Assembly: GCA_037074765.1 (NCBI GenBank)
Contig: JBAMDO010000143.1
Span: 1-64,000 of the forward strand
Length of the DNA stretch: 64,000 bases
Source: Mansonella perstans
Taxonomy: Eukaryota; Nematoda; Chromadorea; Rhabditida; Onchocercidae
Reading direction: 5' to 3'
The translations under genes were made by a program, and so were the position numbers. The notes beneath the pieces are model-generated. The model was not told the DNA's origin. It did not search any database and worked only from the letters and a program-made list of their open reading frames with translations. Shown here in pieces: positions 21,026 to 33,063 of the stretch; within the stretch, counting starts at the first letter, position 1, and each line of letters begins with the position of its first letter.

Positions 21026-22979
21026 TGTCGCGAAATTAGCGAATTATAAAATAAACCTAATCTTAATCGATGGGGAATGAATTCTATAAATGACAGCTAT
21101 CCCATCAATCAATTGGTTAACTTACATTCACTATGATTTTGATCCATTATTTTAATATCGTTAATTATTCCAACTTCTTACCCCTATCAACTGTCATCTC
21201 ACTACACTCATTATGATCTTTGGACCGTTGTAAGCTACACCTCATCTTCCTTTTCATTTACCAGCTGTCGCATCTTATACAAGCAGCATACAGGCAGCTG
21301 CAGCTAATATCTTATTAAACACAGCCACATGCCGAATTCCTTTGTTTGATGATAATGCTTACATGCAATATACAAGCAACATAAATGTTTTAATCATGTC
21401 CAGACTAATTGGCATGAATCCAAGGCTTTCTTCACTTCCGGTCGGAAGGAATCAAAGCTTCTCCTTATCAAATGTAACTCCTCTACTATCATCATGATCT
21501 TTAAACCTAATTAGTCTCCACCTCTTCTTCTCCTCATATATAAACTGTTTAAACCTTCAACATGGGTTAATACACTCAACAATTACGGACTGACTGGTAT
21601 CTACACCAGTTCCCCCTTTTTTACATCTACTTTTATTATATATTTTACTTCGCGTTTTGTGTAATTACTTCGCGTCTTGTGTATTACTCCGCGTTTCGTG
21701 TATTATCATTATAAATTAGTGTTTGTTATTAATAAAGGTTTAATTACCCAAGTTTGAGATCGTCACTGCGCATTCAATTCAATCCAACACGCTTACTCTA
21801 CCACAACTCATCATCACCTTCAACTCAACCCGTTCACCCTACCACAAATCGTCATTCAATTCAACTCAACCCGTTTACTCCAACACAATCCACTACATAT
21901 ACACAATTAAGTGTACCACCTACACAAGTCCTAAACAAATTTTAGGAAACACTAACACACAAGTTGACCACTCACAAAAACTTTCACAACAAATTGAAGT
22001 CTCAGTCTCATAATCTGAAGGTTGTGAGTTCACCTCACCTCGTGGCACCAATTTGTTGTGAAAGTTTTTGTGAGTGGTCAACTTGTGTGTTAGTGTTTCC
22101 TAAAATTTGTTTAGGACTTGTGTAGGTGGTACACTTAATTGTGTATATGTAGTGGATTGTGTTGGAGTAAACGGGTTGAGTTGAAGGTTATGATGAGTTG
22201 TGGTAGAGTAAGCGTGTTGGATTGAATTGAATGCGCAGTGACGATCTCAAACTTGGGTAATTAAACCTTTATTAATAACAAACACTAATTTATAATGATA
22301 ATACACGAAACGCGGAGTAATACACAAGACGCGAAGTAATTACACAAAACGCGAAGTAAAATATATAATAAAAGTAGATGTAAAAAAGGGGGGAACTGGT
22401 GTAGATACCAGTCAGTCCGTAATTGTTGAGTGTATTAACCCATGTTGAAGGTTTAAACAGTTTATATATGAGGAGAAGAAGAGGTGGAGACTAATTAGGT
22501 TTAAAGATCATGATGATAGTAGAGGAGTTACATTTGATAAGGAGAAGCTTTGATTCCTTCCGACCGGAAGTGAAGAAAGCCTTGGATTCATGCCAATTAG
22601 TCTGGACATGATTAAAACATTTATGTTGCTTGTATATTGCATGTAAGCATTATCATCAAACAAAGGAATTCGGCATGTGGCTGTGTTTAATAAGATATTA
22701 GCTGCAGCTGCCTGTATGCTGCTTGTATAAGATGCGACAGCTGGTAAATGAAAAGGAAGATGAGGTGTAGCTTACAACGGTCCAAAGATCATAATGAGTG
22801 TAGTGAGATGACAGTTGATAGGGGTAAGAAGTTGGAATAATTAACGATATTAAAATAATGGATCAAAATCATAGTGAATGTAAGTTAACCAATTGATTGA
22901 TGGGATAGCTGTCATTTATAGAATTCATTCCCCATCGATTAAGATTAGGTTTATTTTATAATTCGCTAATTTCGCGACA
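21026..22979. mobile_element. Inverted-LTR palindrome joined by a tRNA-Met fragment
   Basis: The element starts TGTCGCGAAATT and ends with its exact reverse complement. It is bounded by TG/CA and flanked by a 5-bp duplication, CTATT (21021-21025 and 22980-22984). The left arm is about 970 bp and the right arm about 930 bp. They are almost identical except for a 40-bp internal duplication in the left arm near 21800-21880. The left arm has an AATAAAGG signal near 21733. There is no gag or pol. The 54-bp centre resembles the 3' part of a tRNA-Met and in reverse serves as an extended primer-binding site. The simplest reading is two LTRs of one retrotransposon joined tail-to-tail through the tRNA primer. 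Confidence 0.8.
21996..22050 (+). other. 3' part of elongator tRNA-Met with CCA, between inverted LTRs
   Basis: The segment reads TCAGTCTCATAATCTGAAGG, then a GTGAG/CTCAC T-stem pair, and ends TGGCACCA. This matches the anticodon arm (CAT), variable region, T arm and acceptor end of an animal elongator tRNA-Met. Nuclear tRNA genes do not encode CCA, so it derives from a mature tRNA primer. The T loop appears two bases short at the position of m1A58, a known reverse-transcription stop or error site. It lacks the 5' half and is not a tRNA gene. Confidence 0.75.
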
Positions 22980-23168
22980 CTATTAGTCCAGATGTGGCAA
23001 CATTTGTTATTATTTCTTACTTTCATCATTCATTGTATGAATAACAATGCAGGACCACCACAACAACAAGTGCCAGGAGCACTACCACGAATGCCTGGTA
23101 AGCTCTTGAAAAAATTCACAAAAACCATTATGAAAAAAAATGAGAAAATACCTAACCTATTTTTTTGA

Positions 23169-23806
23169 ATTATGAAGACGATACCTAACCTATTATTGCT
23201 TTTGATAAATTTAAATAGTCATGATAACAAGCCGAATCACAAGGTTGCTCACTATCACGTAGTATCACACAGATAAGCCTGGCATCTGTTTTAGCTGCGT
23301 TGATTATAATCATTGCTTATGGCCTAGAATTTATGCCACAATGCGTAATATTTTTAAGAATTTTAATAGTTTACCGTAAGCATTGTCATACAATCTGCTG
23401 TTCAAAAAAGTTTTATTCTATATTTTTAACTTGTAAGAGGATAATTATATTGGGTTATATTTGTAAATATTGTGCTATAGGAATGCGATAGGAACATAAC
23501 AAAATTATGAACGATAACGCTGATTTGATTTTGACTTTTAGGTGGTTAATATCATCTCCTCATCGTTCAACACCCCACTGCATATGCATCAGGACAACTG
23601 TCTCCATCAACATCGCTATGCATTTTTAGTCATTATGCCTTAGTTCCAATGGACATTTTCATCAATATATATCATTTTAGATCATTTTTAATTACATTAG
23701 ATTGGATTATGTTTAATTGTATTGCTCTTCGATCACGTTTAGTTGTTTTCGATTAGTACGATATCAACAGACATGTACGTAAGTATTGCTGTATTTAGAT
23801 AACAGG
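23169..23806 (+). repeat. Conserved 3' block after copy 7
   Basis: The standard unit block with an intact CTGTTTTAG acceptor and an exon-2 frame that stays open longer than in most copies (to 23491), because part of the post-ICCS segment is deleted. Confidence 0.6.
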
Positions 23807-24900
23807 ATAATAAATCACCGGGAATTCGCAGTTCTATCATTCATTATAGCCTTTGTGGCTTTGGGGCACTATTCCAAAGAATGGAGCTCCATCGTGCTGT
23901 GATTTCTTTATCGGGAGCGAATATGGGGCATAATAATGAAATGGTTTCGCTTCATTGCTGGCAAAAGCCTGAAACAATATATTGTATTTAAAGTGTCAGT
24001 AAATGTTAATATTTCTTTTTTATTATTTCGTTATCTGGAAAAGTGAGATCGGTAGTTTTTTGGAATTGTGAATCTTAAATTAATAGCTCCAAATCAGTCC
24101 AATTTAATATGGTTCACTTTTTTCTCTAAAATTTAATCGTAAGTTTTACGTTTTAAACTTAATGATGCGTTATTAAATATATTTTCTTCATATTGTCTGT
24201 TTAATTTTTTGCCAAATAAATTTCTATCTCACAGGGAGACTATATTTTCGGACAAAGAAATGCGCACTTTTATATATTATGCTGAACAATGATTTCATGC
24301 TTTTTGCTTTTAAAGATAATGCCGAAACTGTGTGCAGTTAAAGTGTCACATATATAGAATATAATTCGCATCAATCATCAAATTCGTATTTCTACGGTCA
24401 AATTCTAATGGTTAAATTGAGATAGAGTTTATTTGGTAATTTGAGTTGTTAGAAACCGACGCATTTTTATTTTCTTATCTAAATACAATTATACTTACGT
24501 ACACTTTTCTTAATATCATACTAATTGAAAATAACTAAACGTGATACAGTACCACTACAATTAAACACAATCCAATTTAATGTAATTAAATATGATCTAA
24601 GATAATATATATTAATAAAAATATCCAAGGGAATAAAGGCTTATGATTGAAAATGCACAACGATGTTGAAGGTGATAGTTTCCTGATTCTTGACTGAAAA
24701 TTAGCAATGATGCTGATAAGGGCATTTGTCCTGACTTACATGACAGTAGAACGTTGAACAATGAAGAGGTGATGTGAACTAACTATTTAATAGCCAAAAT
24801 CAAATCAGTGTTATTATCCTGGTGTTATTGCAATAACATAACATTTACAAACAATATAAGTAACCTCTTACAAGTTAAACAATAGAAAGTAAATTTGTTG
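23807..24900 (-). repeat. Reverse-orientation unit, duplicate of 721-1678
   Basis: Nearly identical to 721-1678, with about 115 extra bases near 23960-24080. Those extra bases include the empty ATCGG site matching the solo LTR at 5888-6514. Confidence 0.65.
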
Positions 24901-25192
24901 ATGTCCGACAAAAATTTAGTGCCCGAGGTGAGGTAACGATGTCGAGCAAGATTACAGCCAGTATTCAACCAGCAAAAACCAGGTTAGTTCTTCTCCAAGA
25001 AATAAATTCCCTGAGCTTGAATCTCCGGATCCAAAAGCGTCACTAGAACAACAGGGAAACGTTTATGGAACGTTTATACAACGAGGAAAAAAGTACTCGC
25101 AGATAAAATCGATGGAGTTCAATCATGCGTTGATTCACTTGATATGGCAAACGACAAGTGGTTCAATTACATTCAAACAATCATCGCAACGA
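24901..25192 (+). mobile_element. LTR-retrotransposon PBS/gag fragment, duplicate of 1679-1970
   Basis: Same truncation points as 1679-1970: LTR end GTCCGACA, PBS, gag-like ATG at 24939, and loss of homology at GACATAGGAG. It was therefore copied with the surrounding segment rather than inserted independently. Confidence 0.65.
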
Positions 25193-25309
25193 CATAGGAG
25201 ATAAGGAGGCGCAGAAGGCACACCTGGTGGAGCTCTTTGAGAACAATAAATGATAAAAATAAGGAATAAAACAAATAAAACAAATTTTGGACTGGTAGCG
25301 ACCTGACAT
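25193..25309 (-). pseudogene. Diverged reverse-strand peptide copy m4, truncated
   Basis: The frame starts at 25309 with ATG and is cut by the PBS/gag fragment exactly as in m1. A base loss near the start (GACCTGACAT versus GACTTTGACAT) adds further damage. Confidence 0.5.
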
Positions 25310-25750
25310 ACTCTTAAGGGAGCTGTGGTTTCTGTCGAACGTTAGCATTTATGAAACCATTGTCAAATTTGCGTCATTTATGAATTCTTCTTTGATGATA
25401 GAATCATCTGAATTGGAGAGATAAAAAAAGTTGCTTCAGAAAGTTACTCCTAATGCCTACTGCTACTTCTAGTATCTAATGCTACTGTAACATCTCTAAA
25501 ATCGCCGAAACCCTCTAAATATTTCTTCAATAACAAAATGAAGGAATGAAGAAACTATTAATGGTTCATAACAAAATAAATTGCCCTAATTTTTAATACC
25601 TAAGCATCACTTCTCTCTACTTATCCATCTTAACTCATTCTTTTATCATTGAATAAACAAAATCGAAAAAAAACAGGTTGCTGAAAGATCGAATTGTTTA
25701 ACGCATTTACAATGCGGGAAAAATTATATTCACTACTTCCGTTATCGAAG

Positions 25751-25759
25751 TATGTAGAG
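25751..25759 (+). promoter_or_regulatory. Degenerate TATA box of copy 8
   Basis: TATGTAGAG replaces TATATAAAG at the usual place, 277 bp before the ATG at 26028. Expression of this copy may be reduced. Confidence 0.4.
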
Positions 25760-26027
25760 CGCGATTTGCTTTGATATGAACCATTAATAGTTTTTCATTC
25801 TTTTTTGATTACTGAAAAAATAATTGGAGTATTTTGGGATTTCAGAGATTTTATAGTAGCAGCAGATACTAAGTGTAGCGGTAGGTACTAGGAGCAACTT
25901 TCTGAAGCAAGCTTATTTCTCCAATTCTGTTGGTTCTGTCATCAAAGCAGAATTAATAAATGGCACCGATTTAAAAATGGATTCATAAATGCTAACATTC
26001 AATAGAAACCACAGCTCATTTCAGAAC

Positions 26028-26204
26028 ATGTCGAAATCGCTATTAGTCCAGATGTGGCAATATTTGTTATTTTTTATTATTTTCATCATTCACTGTATGA
26101 ATAACAATCCAGCAGCACCACCACGACCAGTAGTAATGCCACAAATGGATAATGGTAAGCTCTTGAAAAAATTCACAAAAACCATTATGAAAAAAAAAAT
26201 ATGA
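26028..26204 (+). CDS. Hypervariable secreted peptide, copy 8 (58 aa)
   Basis: W-Q-Y leader with FFIIFIIHCM, one substitution away from the family FLIFIIHCM. The TTTCAG acceptor is followed by AAC before the ATG. The 18-residue body is NNNPAAPPRPVVMPQMDN, closest to copy 4 at its start. The tail is GKLLKKFTKTIMKKKI and the GGTAAG donor is present. An upstream in-frame ATG at 25989 lies before the acceptor and is not used in my model. Confidence 0.75.
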   Translation: MSKSLLVQMWQYLLFFIIFIIHCMNNNPAAPPRPVVMPQMDNGKLLKKFTKTIMKKKI

Positions 26205-27240
26205 GAAATCATCTAACCTATTTTTTTAAATTATGAAGACGATACCTAATCTATTATTGCTTTTGATAAATTTAAATAGTCATGATAACAAGCGGAATCA
26301 CAAGGTTGCTCACTATCACGTAGTATCACACAGATAAGCCTGGCATCTGTTTTAGCTGCGTTGATTATAATCACTACTTATGGCCTAGAATTTATGCAAC
26401 AATGCATAATATTTTTAAGAATTTTAATAGTTTTCCGTAAGCACTGTCACACAATCTGCTGTTCGAATCGAATTTAATGAAAAAAGTTTTATTTTGTATT
26501 GTCTAATTTGTCAGAGGATAATTCTATTGGATTGTATTTGTAAATATTGTGGTATAGGAGCATAACAAAGTTATGAACGATAACGCTTTGATTTTGACTT
26601 TTAGGCGGTGGTTGATATCATCTCCTCATTGTTCAACGCTCAACTGCATACGCGTCAAGACAACTGTCTCCATCAACATCGCTGTGCATTTTCAGTCATT
26701 ATGCCTTAATTCCAATGGATATTTTCATCAATATATATCATCTTAGATCATTTTTAATTACATTAGATTGGATTATGTTTAATTGTATTGCTCTTCGATC
26801 ACGTTTAGTTGTTTACGATTAGTATGATATTAACAGACGTGTATGTAAGTATTGCTGTATTTAGATAACAGGATAAAAATGGTAAAAATATGTCGGTTTC
26901 TAACAACGCAAATTACAAATGAAATCTCTCTGAATTTAACTATTAGAAATTGACCATTGATTTACGCATTTGATGATTAATGCGAATGTTCCATAGATGC
27001 GACATTTTAACTACACACAATTTCGGCATTATCTTTAGGAGCAAAAGGCATAAAATCATTGTTCAACATATGTACAGTCATTTCATTGACCAAAAATGCG
27101 GTCCTCCAAAAGGTAGAAACTTATATGGCAAAAAATTAATCAGGCAATGAAAAAAATGTATTTAATAACACATCATTAACTATGAAGCGTAAAATTTACG
27201 ATTCAGCTTTGAAGAAAATACGGAAATATTCTTTTTTATC
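26205..27240 (+). repeat. Conserved 3' block after copy 8
   Basis: The standard unit block, closest to that of copy 4 (shared GGTATAGGAGCATAAC deletion near 26550). Exon-2 frame TTYGLEFMQQC. Confidence 0.6.
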
Positions 27241-27343
27241 ATTGAATAAATAAAAACGAAAAAAAACATGTTGCCGAAAGACGGAATTGTTTAACGCGTC
27301 TACAATGCGAGAAAAATTATATTCACTACTTCCGTTATCGAAG

Positions 27344-27352
27344 TATATAAAG
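27344..27352 (+). promoter_or_regulatory. TATA box of copy 9
   Basis: TATATAAAG followed by CGCGATTTG, 278 bp before the ATG at 27622. Confidence 0.6.
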
Positions 27353-27621
27353 CGCGATTTGTTTTGATATGAACCATTAATAGTTTTTCATTCTTTTTTG
27401 ATTACTGAAAAAGTAATTGGAGTGTTTTGGTGATTCCAGAGATTTTATAGTAGCAATAGATACTAAGTGTAGCGGTAGGTATTAGGAGCAACTTTCTGAA
27501 ACAAGTTTATTTCTCCAATTCTGTTGGTTCTGTCATTAAAGCGGAATTAATAAATGGCACCGATTTAAAAATGGATTCATAAATGCTAACATTCGATAGA
27601 AACCACAGCTCATTTTAGAAT

Positions 27622-27864
27622 ATGTCGAAGTTGCTGTTGGTCCAGATGTGGCGATATCTGTTATTATTTCTTATTTTCATCATTCATTGTATGAATAGCA
27701 ATCCAGGAGCACCACAACAACAAATGCCAAGAGTACCACAAGCAGCAGATGCAAATATGCCACGAATGATGGGTGATGGTGGTAAGCTCTTGAAAAAATC
27801 CACAAAAACTATTATGGAAAAAAAAAATATGAGAAAATACCTAACCTATTTTTCTAAATCATGA
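27622..27864 (+). CDS. Hypervariable secreted peptide, copy 9 (80 aa)
   Basis: The leader starts MSKLLLVQMW (Ser4 to Leu), subtype W-R-Y, with a TTTTAG acceptor. The 29-residue body shares NSNPGAPQQQMPR with copy 5 and then differs at many sites (VPQAADANMPRMMGDG). The tail has Phe to Ser (KKSTKTIMEKK), and the A-run shifts the frame into NMRKYLTYFSKS before the stop. Confidence 0.72.
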   Translation: MSKLLLVQMWRYLLLFLIFIIHCMNSNPGAPQQQMPRVPQAADANMPRMMGDGGKLLKKSTKTIMEKKNMRKYLTYFSKS

Positions 27865-28900
27865 AGACGATACCTAACCTATTATTGCTTTTGATAAATT
27901 CAAATAGTTATGATAACAATCCGAATCACAAGGCTGCTGACTATTACGTAGTATCACACAGATAAGCCTGGCATCTGTTTTAGCTGCGTTGATTATAATC
28001 ACTACTTATGGCCTAGAATTTATGCAACAATGCATAGTATTTTTAAGAATTTTAATAGTTTTCCGTAAGCATTGTCACACAATCTGCTGTTCGAATCAAA
28101 TTTAATGAAAAAAGTTTTATTTTATAATGTCTAACTTGTAAGAGGATAATTATATTGGGTTATATTTTTAAATATTATGCTATAGGAATGCCAATGGAGC
28201 ATAACAAAATTATGAACGATAACGCTGATTTGATTTTGACTTTTACGCGCTGGTTAATATCATCTCCTCATCGTTCAGCACTCCACTGCATATGCGTCAG
28301 GACAACTGTCTCCATCAACATCGCTGTGCATTTTCAGTCATTATGCCTTAATTCCAATGAATATTTTCATCAATATATATCATCTTAGATCATTTTTAAT
28401 TACATTAGATTGGATTATGTTTAATTGTATTGCTCTTCGATCATGTTTACTTGTTTTCGATTAGTATGATATCAACAGACGTGTACGTAAGCATTACTGT
28501 ATTTAGATATCAGGATAAAAATGGTAAAAATACGTCGGTTTCTAACAACGCAAATTACAAATGAAATCTCTCTGAATTTAACTATTAGAAATTGACCATT
28601 GATATACGCATTTGATGATTAATGCGAATTTTCCATAGAGGTGACACTTCAACTACACACAATTTCGGCATTATCTTTAGGAGCAAAAGGCATAAAATCA
28701 TTGTTCAACATATGTACAGTCATTTCATTGCTCGAAAATGCGGTCCCCCATAAGGTAGGAATTTATATGGCAAAAAATTAATCAGGCAATGGAAAAAATG
28801 TATTTAATAACACATCATTAAGTATGAAATGTAAAATTTACGATTCAGCTTTGAAGAAAATACGAAAATATTCATGCTTTTATCATTGAATAAACAAAAC
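27865..28900 (+). repeat. Conserved 3' block after copy 9
   Basis: The standard unit block. The frame 28155-28388 reads through the second acceptor-like site into RWLISSPHRSALHCICVR and shows the longest open version of this segment. Coding status is unproven. Confidence 0.55.
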
Positions 28901-28993
28901 CGAAAAAAATAGGTTGGCAAAAGACGGAATTGTTTAACGCGTTTACAATGTTTACAACGAGAAAAATTATATTTACTACTTCCGTTATCGAAG

Positions 28994-29002
28994 TATATAA
29001 AG
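28994..29002 (+). promoter_or_regulatory. TATA box of copy 10
   Basis: TATATAAAG followed by CGCGATTTG, 279 bp before the ATG at 29273. Confidence 0.6.
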
Positions 29003-29272
29003 CGCGATTTGCTTTGATATGAACCATTAATAGTTCCGTTATTCTTTTTTAATTATTGAAAAAATAATTGGAGTGTTTTGGTGAATTCAGAGATTTTATA
29101 GTAGTAGTAGGTACTAAATATAGCGGTAGGTATTAGGAGTAACTTTCTGAAGCAAGCTTATTACTCCAATTCTGTTGGTTCTGTCATCAAAGTGGAATTA
29201 ATAAATGGCACCGATTTAAAAATGGATTCATAAATGCTAACATTTGATAGAAACCACAGCTCATTTTAGAAT

Positions 29273-29554
29273 ATGTCGAAGTCGCTGTTAGTCCAGATAT
29301 GGCGATATTTGTTATTATTTCTTATTTTCATCATTCATTGTATGGATAACAAGGCAGGAGCACCACCGATGATGCCACCAAGGCGAGAAGCACAACCACA
29401 AGTACCAGTGGCACCAGAACCAGCAGCGCCACCACAAGCGGCAATGATGCCAATGCCACCAGTGGATGATTATGGTAAGCTCTTGAAAAAATTCACAAAA
29501 ACCATTATAAAAAAAAAATATGAGAAAATATCTATCTATTTTTTTAAATTATGA
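29273..29554 (+). CDS. Hypervariable secreted peptide, copy 10 (93 aa, longest)
   Basis: Leader subtype W-R-Y with Met9 changed to Ile, and a TTTTAG acceptor. The 43-residue body begins DNKAGAPPMMPPR and continues as Pro/Ala/Met repeats (VPVAPEPAAPPQAAMMPMPP). It is an expanded relative of the copy 2 body. The tail is GKLLKKFTKTIIKKK, followed by YEKISIYFFKL because the A-run is short. The GGTAAG donor is present. Confidence 0.75.
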   Translation: MSKSLLVQIWRYLLLFLIFIIHCMDNKAGAPPMMPPRREAQPQVPVAPEPAAPPQAAMMPMPPVDDYGKLLKKFTKTIIKKKYEKISIYFFKL

Positions 29555-30400
29555 AGAAGATATCGAACCCATTATTGCTTTTGATAAATTTAAATAGCCA
29601 TGATAACAAGCCGAATCACAAGGTTGCTCACCTTCACGTAGTATAACACAGATAAGCCTGGCATCTGTTTTAGCTGCATTAATTATAATCACTACTTATA
29701 GCCTAGAATTTATGCAACAATGCATAATATTTTCAAGAATTTTAATAGTTTTCCGTAAGCACTGTCACACAATCTGCTGTTCGAATCAATTTTAATGAAA
29801 AAAGTTTTATTTTATGTTATCTAATTCGTAAGAGGACAATTATATTGGTTATATTTGTAAATAATGTGCTATAGGAATGCGATAGGAGCATAACAAAATT
29901 ATGAACGATAACACTGATTTGATTTTGACTTTTAGATGGTTAATATCATCTCCTCATCGTTCAACGCTCCACTGCATATGCGTCAGGAAAACTGTCTCCA
30001 TCAACATCGCTGTGCATTTTCAGTCATTATGCCTTAGTTCCAATGGATATTTTCATCAATATATATTATTTTAGATCATTTTTAATTACATTACATTGGA
30101 TTATGTTTAATTGTATTGCTCTTCGATCAGTTTAGTTGTTTTCGATTAGTATGATATCAGCAGACGTGTACGTAAGCATTACTGTATTTAGATAACAGGA
30201 TAAAAATGGTAAAAATACGTCGGTTTCTAACACACAGGTTATCAGATCCACAGATATACGCATTTGATGATTAGTGCGAATGTTCCATAGAGGTGACACT
30301 TTTAACTGCACACAATTTCGGCATTATCTTTAAGAGGAAAAGGCATAAAATCATTGTTCAACATATGTACAGTGATTTCATTGCCCGAAAATGCGGTCCT
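29555..30400 (+). repeat. Conserved 3' block after copy 10
   Basis: The standard unit block with exon-2 frame TTYSLEFMQQC. From about 30200 it is part of the segmental duplication shared with 13.7-17.4 kb. Confidence 0.6.
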
Positions 30401-31085
30401 CCACAAGGTTTATTTGTTTGTTTCTTTATTCGTTTGTCTGTTTGCTTGTTTGTTTGTCTTGAGGAAAGAGAATTTGATAGAAATCTTCTTCCTCTTATAA
30501 AAGATAGCTGACAATTTGTTGTAAGATAAATTGATTGACAGTAAGACCTAATTTTATGATCTAAGACCTAATTTTTGAGACCTAAGCAACACTTCACTCC
30601 ACTTATCCATCTTAACTCATTCTTTTATCATTGAACAAAATCGAAAAAAAACATGTTGCCGAAAGATCGAATTGTTTAACGCGTCTACAATGCGAGAAAA
30701 ATTATATTTACTACTTCCGTTATCAAAGTAAATAAAGCGCGATTTGTTTTGATATGAAACATTAATAGTTCGTTCATTCTTTTTTAATTATTGAAAAAAT
30801 AATTGGAGTGTTTTGGTGAATTCAGAAATTTTATAGTAGTAGTAGGTACTAAATATAGCGGTAGGTATTAGGAGTAACTTTCTGAAGCAAGCTTATTACT
30901 CCAATTCTGTTGGTTCTGTCATCAAAGATGAATTCATACATTATGAGAAAAATGATTGTTTATTTGTTTGTTTGTTTGCCTGTCTGTTTATTTGTTTATT
31001 TATTTGTTTGTTTATTTGTTTGTCTCTTTGCTTGTTTATTTGTCTGTTCGTTCGTATGTTAGTTAATTTGTCTGTTTGTTTGTTT
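30401..31085 (+). other. TTTG tracts around an orphan promoter
   Basis: TTTG tracts at about 30410-30458 and 30956-31085 flank an orphan promoter with TAAATAAAG at 30729-30737. A full leader follows down to AAAGATGAATTCATACATTATG, where the tract replaces the gene. Confidence 0.6.
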
Positions 31086-32690
31086 TCAATGACCTTGATC
31101 AAATGAAATTTGAGATAATTTCATGGTTATAATTCTTTTTTTTTCACGAAATCTTAGTAAATTTCCAATGTATTTTAATGCCAAAAATTTCGGTAATGAA
31201 AATATCAATTACGAATTAAATGGCTTTCATAAAACTAAAACAGAAAAAAAAAACGCTAAAATATCACATCTTAAATGAATTCAAATATATATAAGAATTT
31301 AGAGATAAATGAATTTATAAACAAGTTCAAATTTGAGTCTTAACTACATCTGAGTATAAATCTTAAATTAAAATAATTTAAGAACAAGTCTCATAAAATG
31401 TCTATGGTTTAAGTAAATTATTAGCAAAAGTTTAAAGCAAATTTTAGTTTGTCTCATATTTAGTATGCAATGAGATAATTTCAGGTTTCATTTTTTGATC
31501 GTCTTCGTATGAATGATGGGAATTTCAGTTAGCACTAATTAGAAAAACGAACAATCATTGGATGATAATTGCTAACTCAGGGAAACTTATTGAAATTTTG
31601 AATTGAAAATTGAATTCTTAAAGAAAGAGGATTTGATTGAAAACTTCCTTTCAAAAAAAAAAAACAGTGCATAAATGATTTAGAATGTAAATTATACTGA
31701 AAAGGAATTCTTCTCATTATTAAATTGTACTGGTTATTAAGTTTTATTGGTTTGGGATTATTAATTAATGATTCGCAATGTCGAAAAACTACCGATCTCA
31801 CTTTCCCAAATAACGAAGTAATAAAGAAAGAATTTTGACACCAATACTGACGAAATCAATTCATATTTTAATAAATTATCTTACTTTTTTATTAAATAAC
31901 AAAAAGTCTGGAAAAAATGATCTTACAGCCAGTGTTATTCCTCCATACTAATAATCCTGACTCCACTGCTTTTTTTTACTGCAGTTAATAAAGATGTCGC
32001 TAAAATGAAATCACCCAACAATCGAATAAAAGCTCTGAGATATAAAATAAATTAATGGAACTGTGCTAAAGTGAAAAGTGATTTACTGGAATGAAATGGT
32101 TCAATGCTTGTTTTACTTAGCATATTACTTTATTAAGTAAATGAAATGAATGAACAAAAAAAGCATGTGGAACTAACTGCAGGTACTTCATTGGGATATT
32201 GAAAAAAAGTGAAAAGCTTTGCAGCAAAAATCGAATTTTTTCTTGCAAGTTTCTGCGCCTTAGCAAGCTTTTGCAAACGACAGACAATATATGCAAAGAT
32301 ACAGGAGTGTCCACAAAATTCCCGAAATTGATTTACGTCCTTTTCACAAATTCGAATTCATTACATTCAATTTTTTAAAGTTAATAAGCAGATGCCTATT
32401 CTACAAGCATTTGCAATGCAAAGCGCACTGAGCAAAGCACCAATATTTCTGTTTGTCCACAAAATTTTCATAATGAAGAAAAAAATCTGAAATTTGAATT
32501 TCAAATGAACAAATTAAGGAAAGAGAATTTGATAGAAATCTTCTTTCTCTTATAAAAGATTGCTGATAATTTGTTGTAAGATAAATTGATTGGCAGTAGG
32601 ACCTAATTTTATGACCTAAGACCTAATTTTTAAGATCTAAGCGTCACTTCTTCCGCTTATCCATCTTAACTCATTTTTTTGTCATCGAAT
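31086..32690. repeat. AT-rich block, duplicate of 14346-16020
   Basis: Nearly identical to 14346-16020 with a deletion near 31590. No gene is supported; the - strand frames at 31577-31801 and 32117-32314 have no recognisable features. Confidence 0.7.
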
Positions 32691-32785
32691 AAATAAAACC
32701 GAAAAAAACAGGTTGCCGAAGGATCGAATTGTTTAACGCGTTTACAGTGCGAGAAAAATTATATTCACTACTTCCGTTATCGAAG

Positions 32786-32794
32786 TATATAAAG
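32786..32794 (+). promoter_or_regulatory. TATA box of copy 11
   Basis: TATATAAAG followed by CGCGATTT, 278 bp before the ATG at 33064. Confidence 0.6.
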
Positions 32795-33063
32795 CGCGAT
32801 TTTTTTGGCATGAACCATCAATAGTTCCGTCATTCTTTTTTAATTACTGAAAAAATAATTGGAGTGTTTTGGTGAATTCAGAGATTTTATAGTAGCAGTA
32901 GATACTAAGTGTAGCGGTAGGTATTAGGAGTAACTTTCTGAAGCAAGCTTATTACTCCAATTCTGTTGGTTCTGTCATCAAAGCGGAATCAATAAATAGC
33001 ACCGATTTAAAAATGGATTCATAAATGCTAATATTCGATAGAAACCACAGCTCATTTCAGAAT

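Larger units (their letters stand above)
21009..23168 (+). pseudogene. Peptide copy 7, split by a palindromic retroelement
   Basis: The first 17 coding bases (21009-21025) and the rest of the gene (22980-23168) are separated by a 1,954-bp insertion. The target CTATT is duplicated on both sides. The remnant downstream shows a W-Q-H leader, a 19-residue body (NNNAGPPQQQVPGALPRMP) and the usual tail. Everything except the insertion looks intact, so the inactivation is recent. Its TATA box and TTCAG acceptor remain. Confidence 0.85.

Noticed and set aside
21996..22050. tRNA-Met gene
   Set aside because: The 5' half is absent and CCA is encoded. It is a primer fragment inside a retroelement, not a gene.
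21026..22979. DNA transposon or MITE with long terminal inverted repeats
   Set aside because: The TG...CA ends, 5-bp duplication, internal AATAAA and tRNA/PBS centre fit inverted LTRs better.
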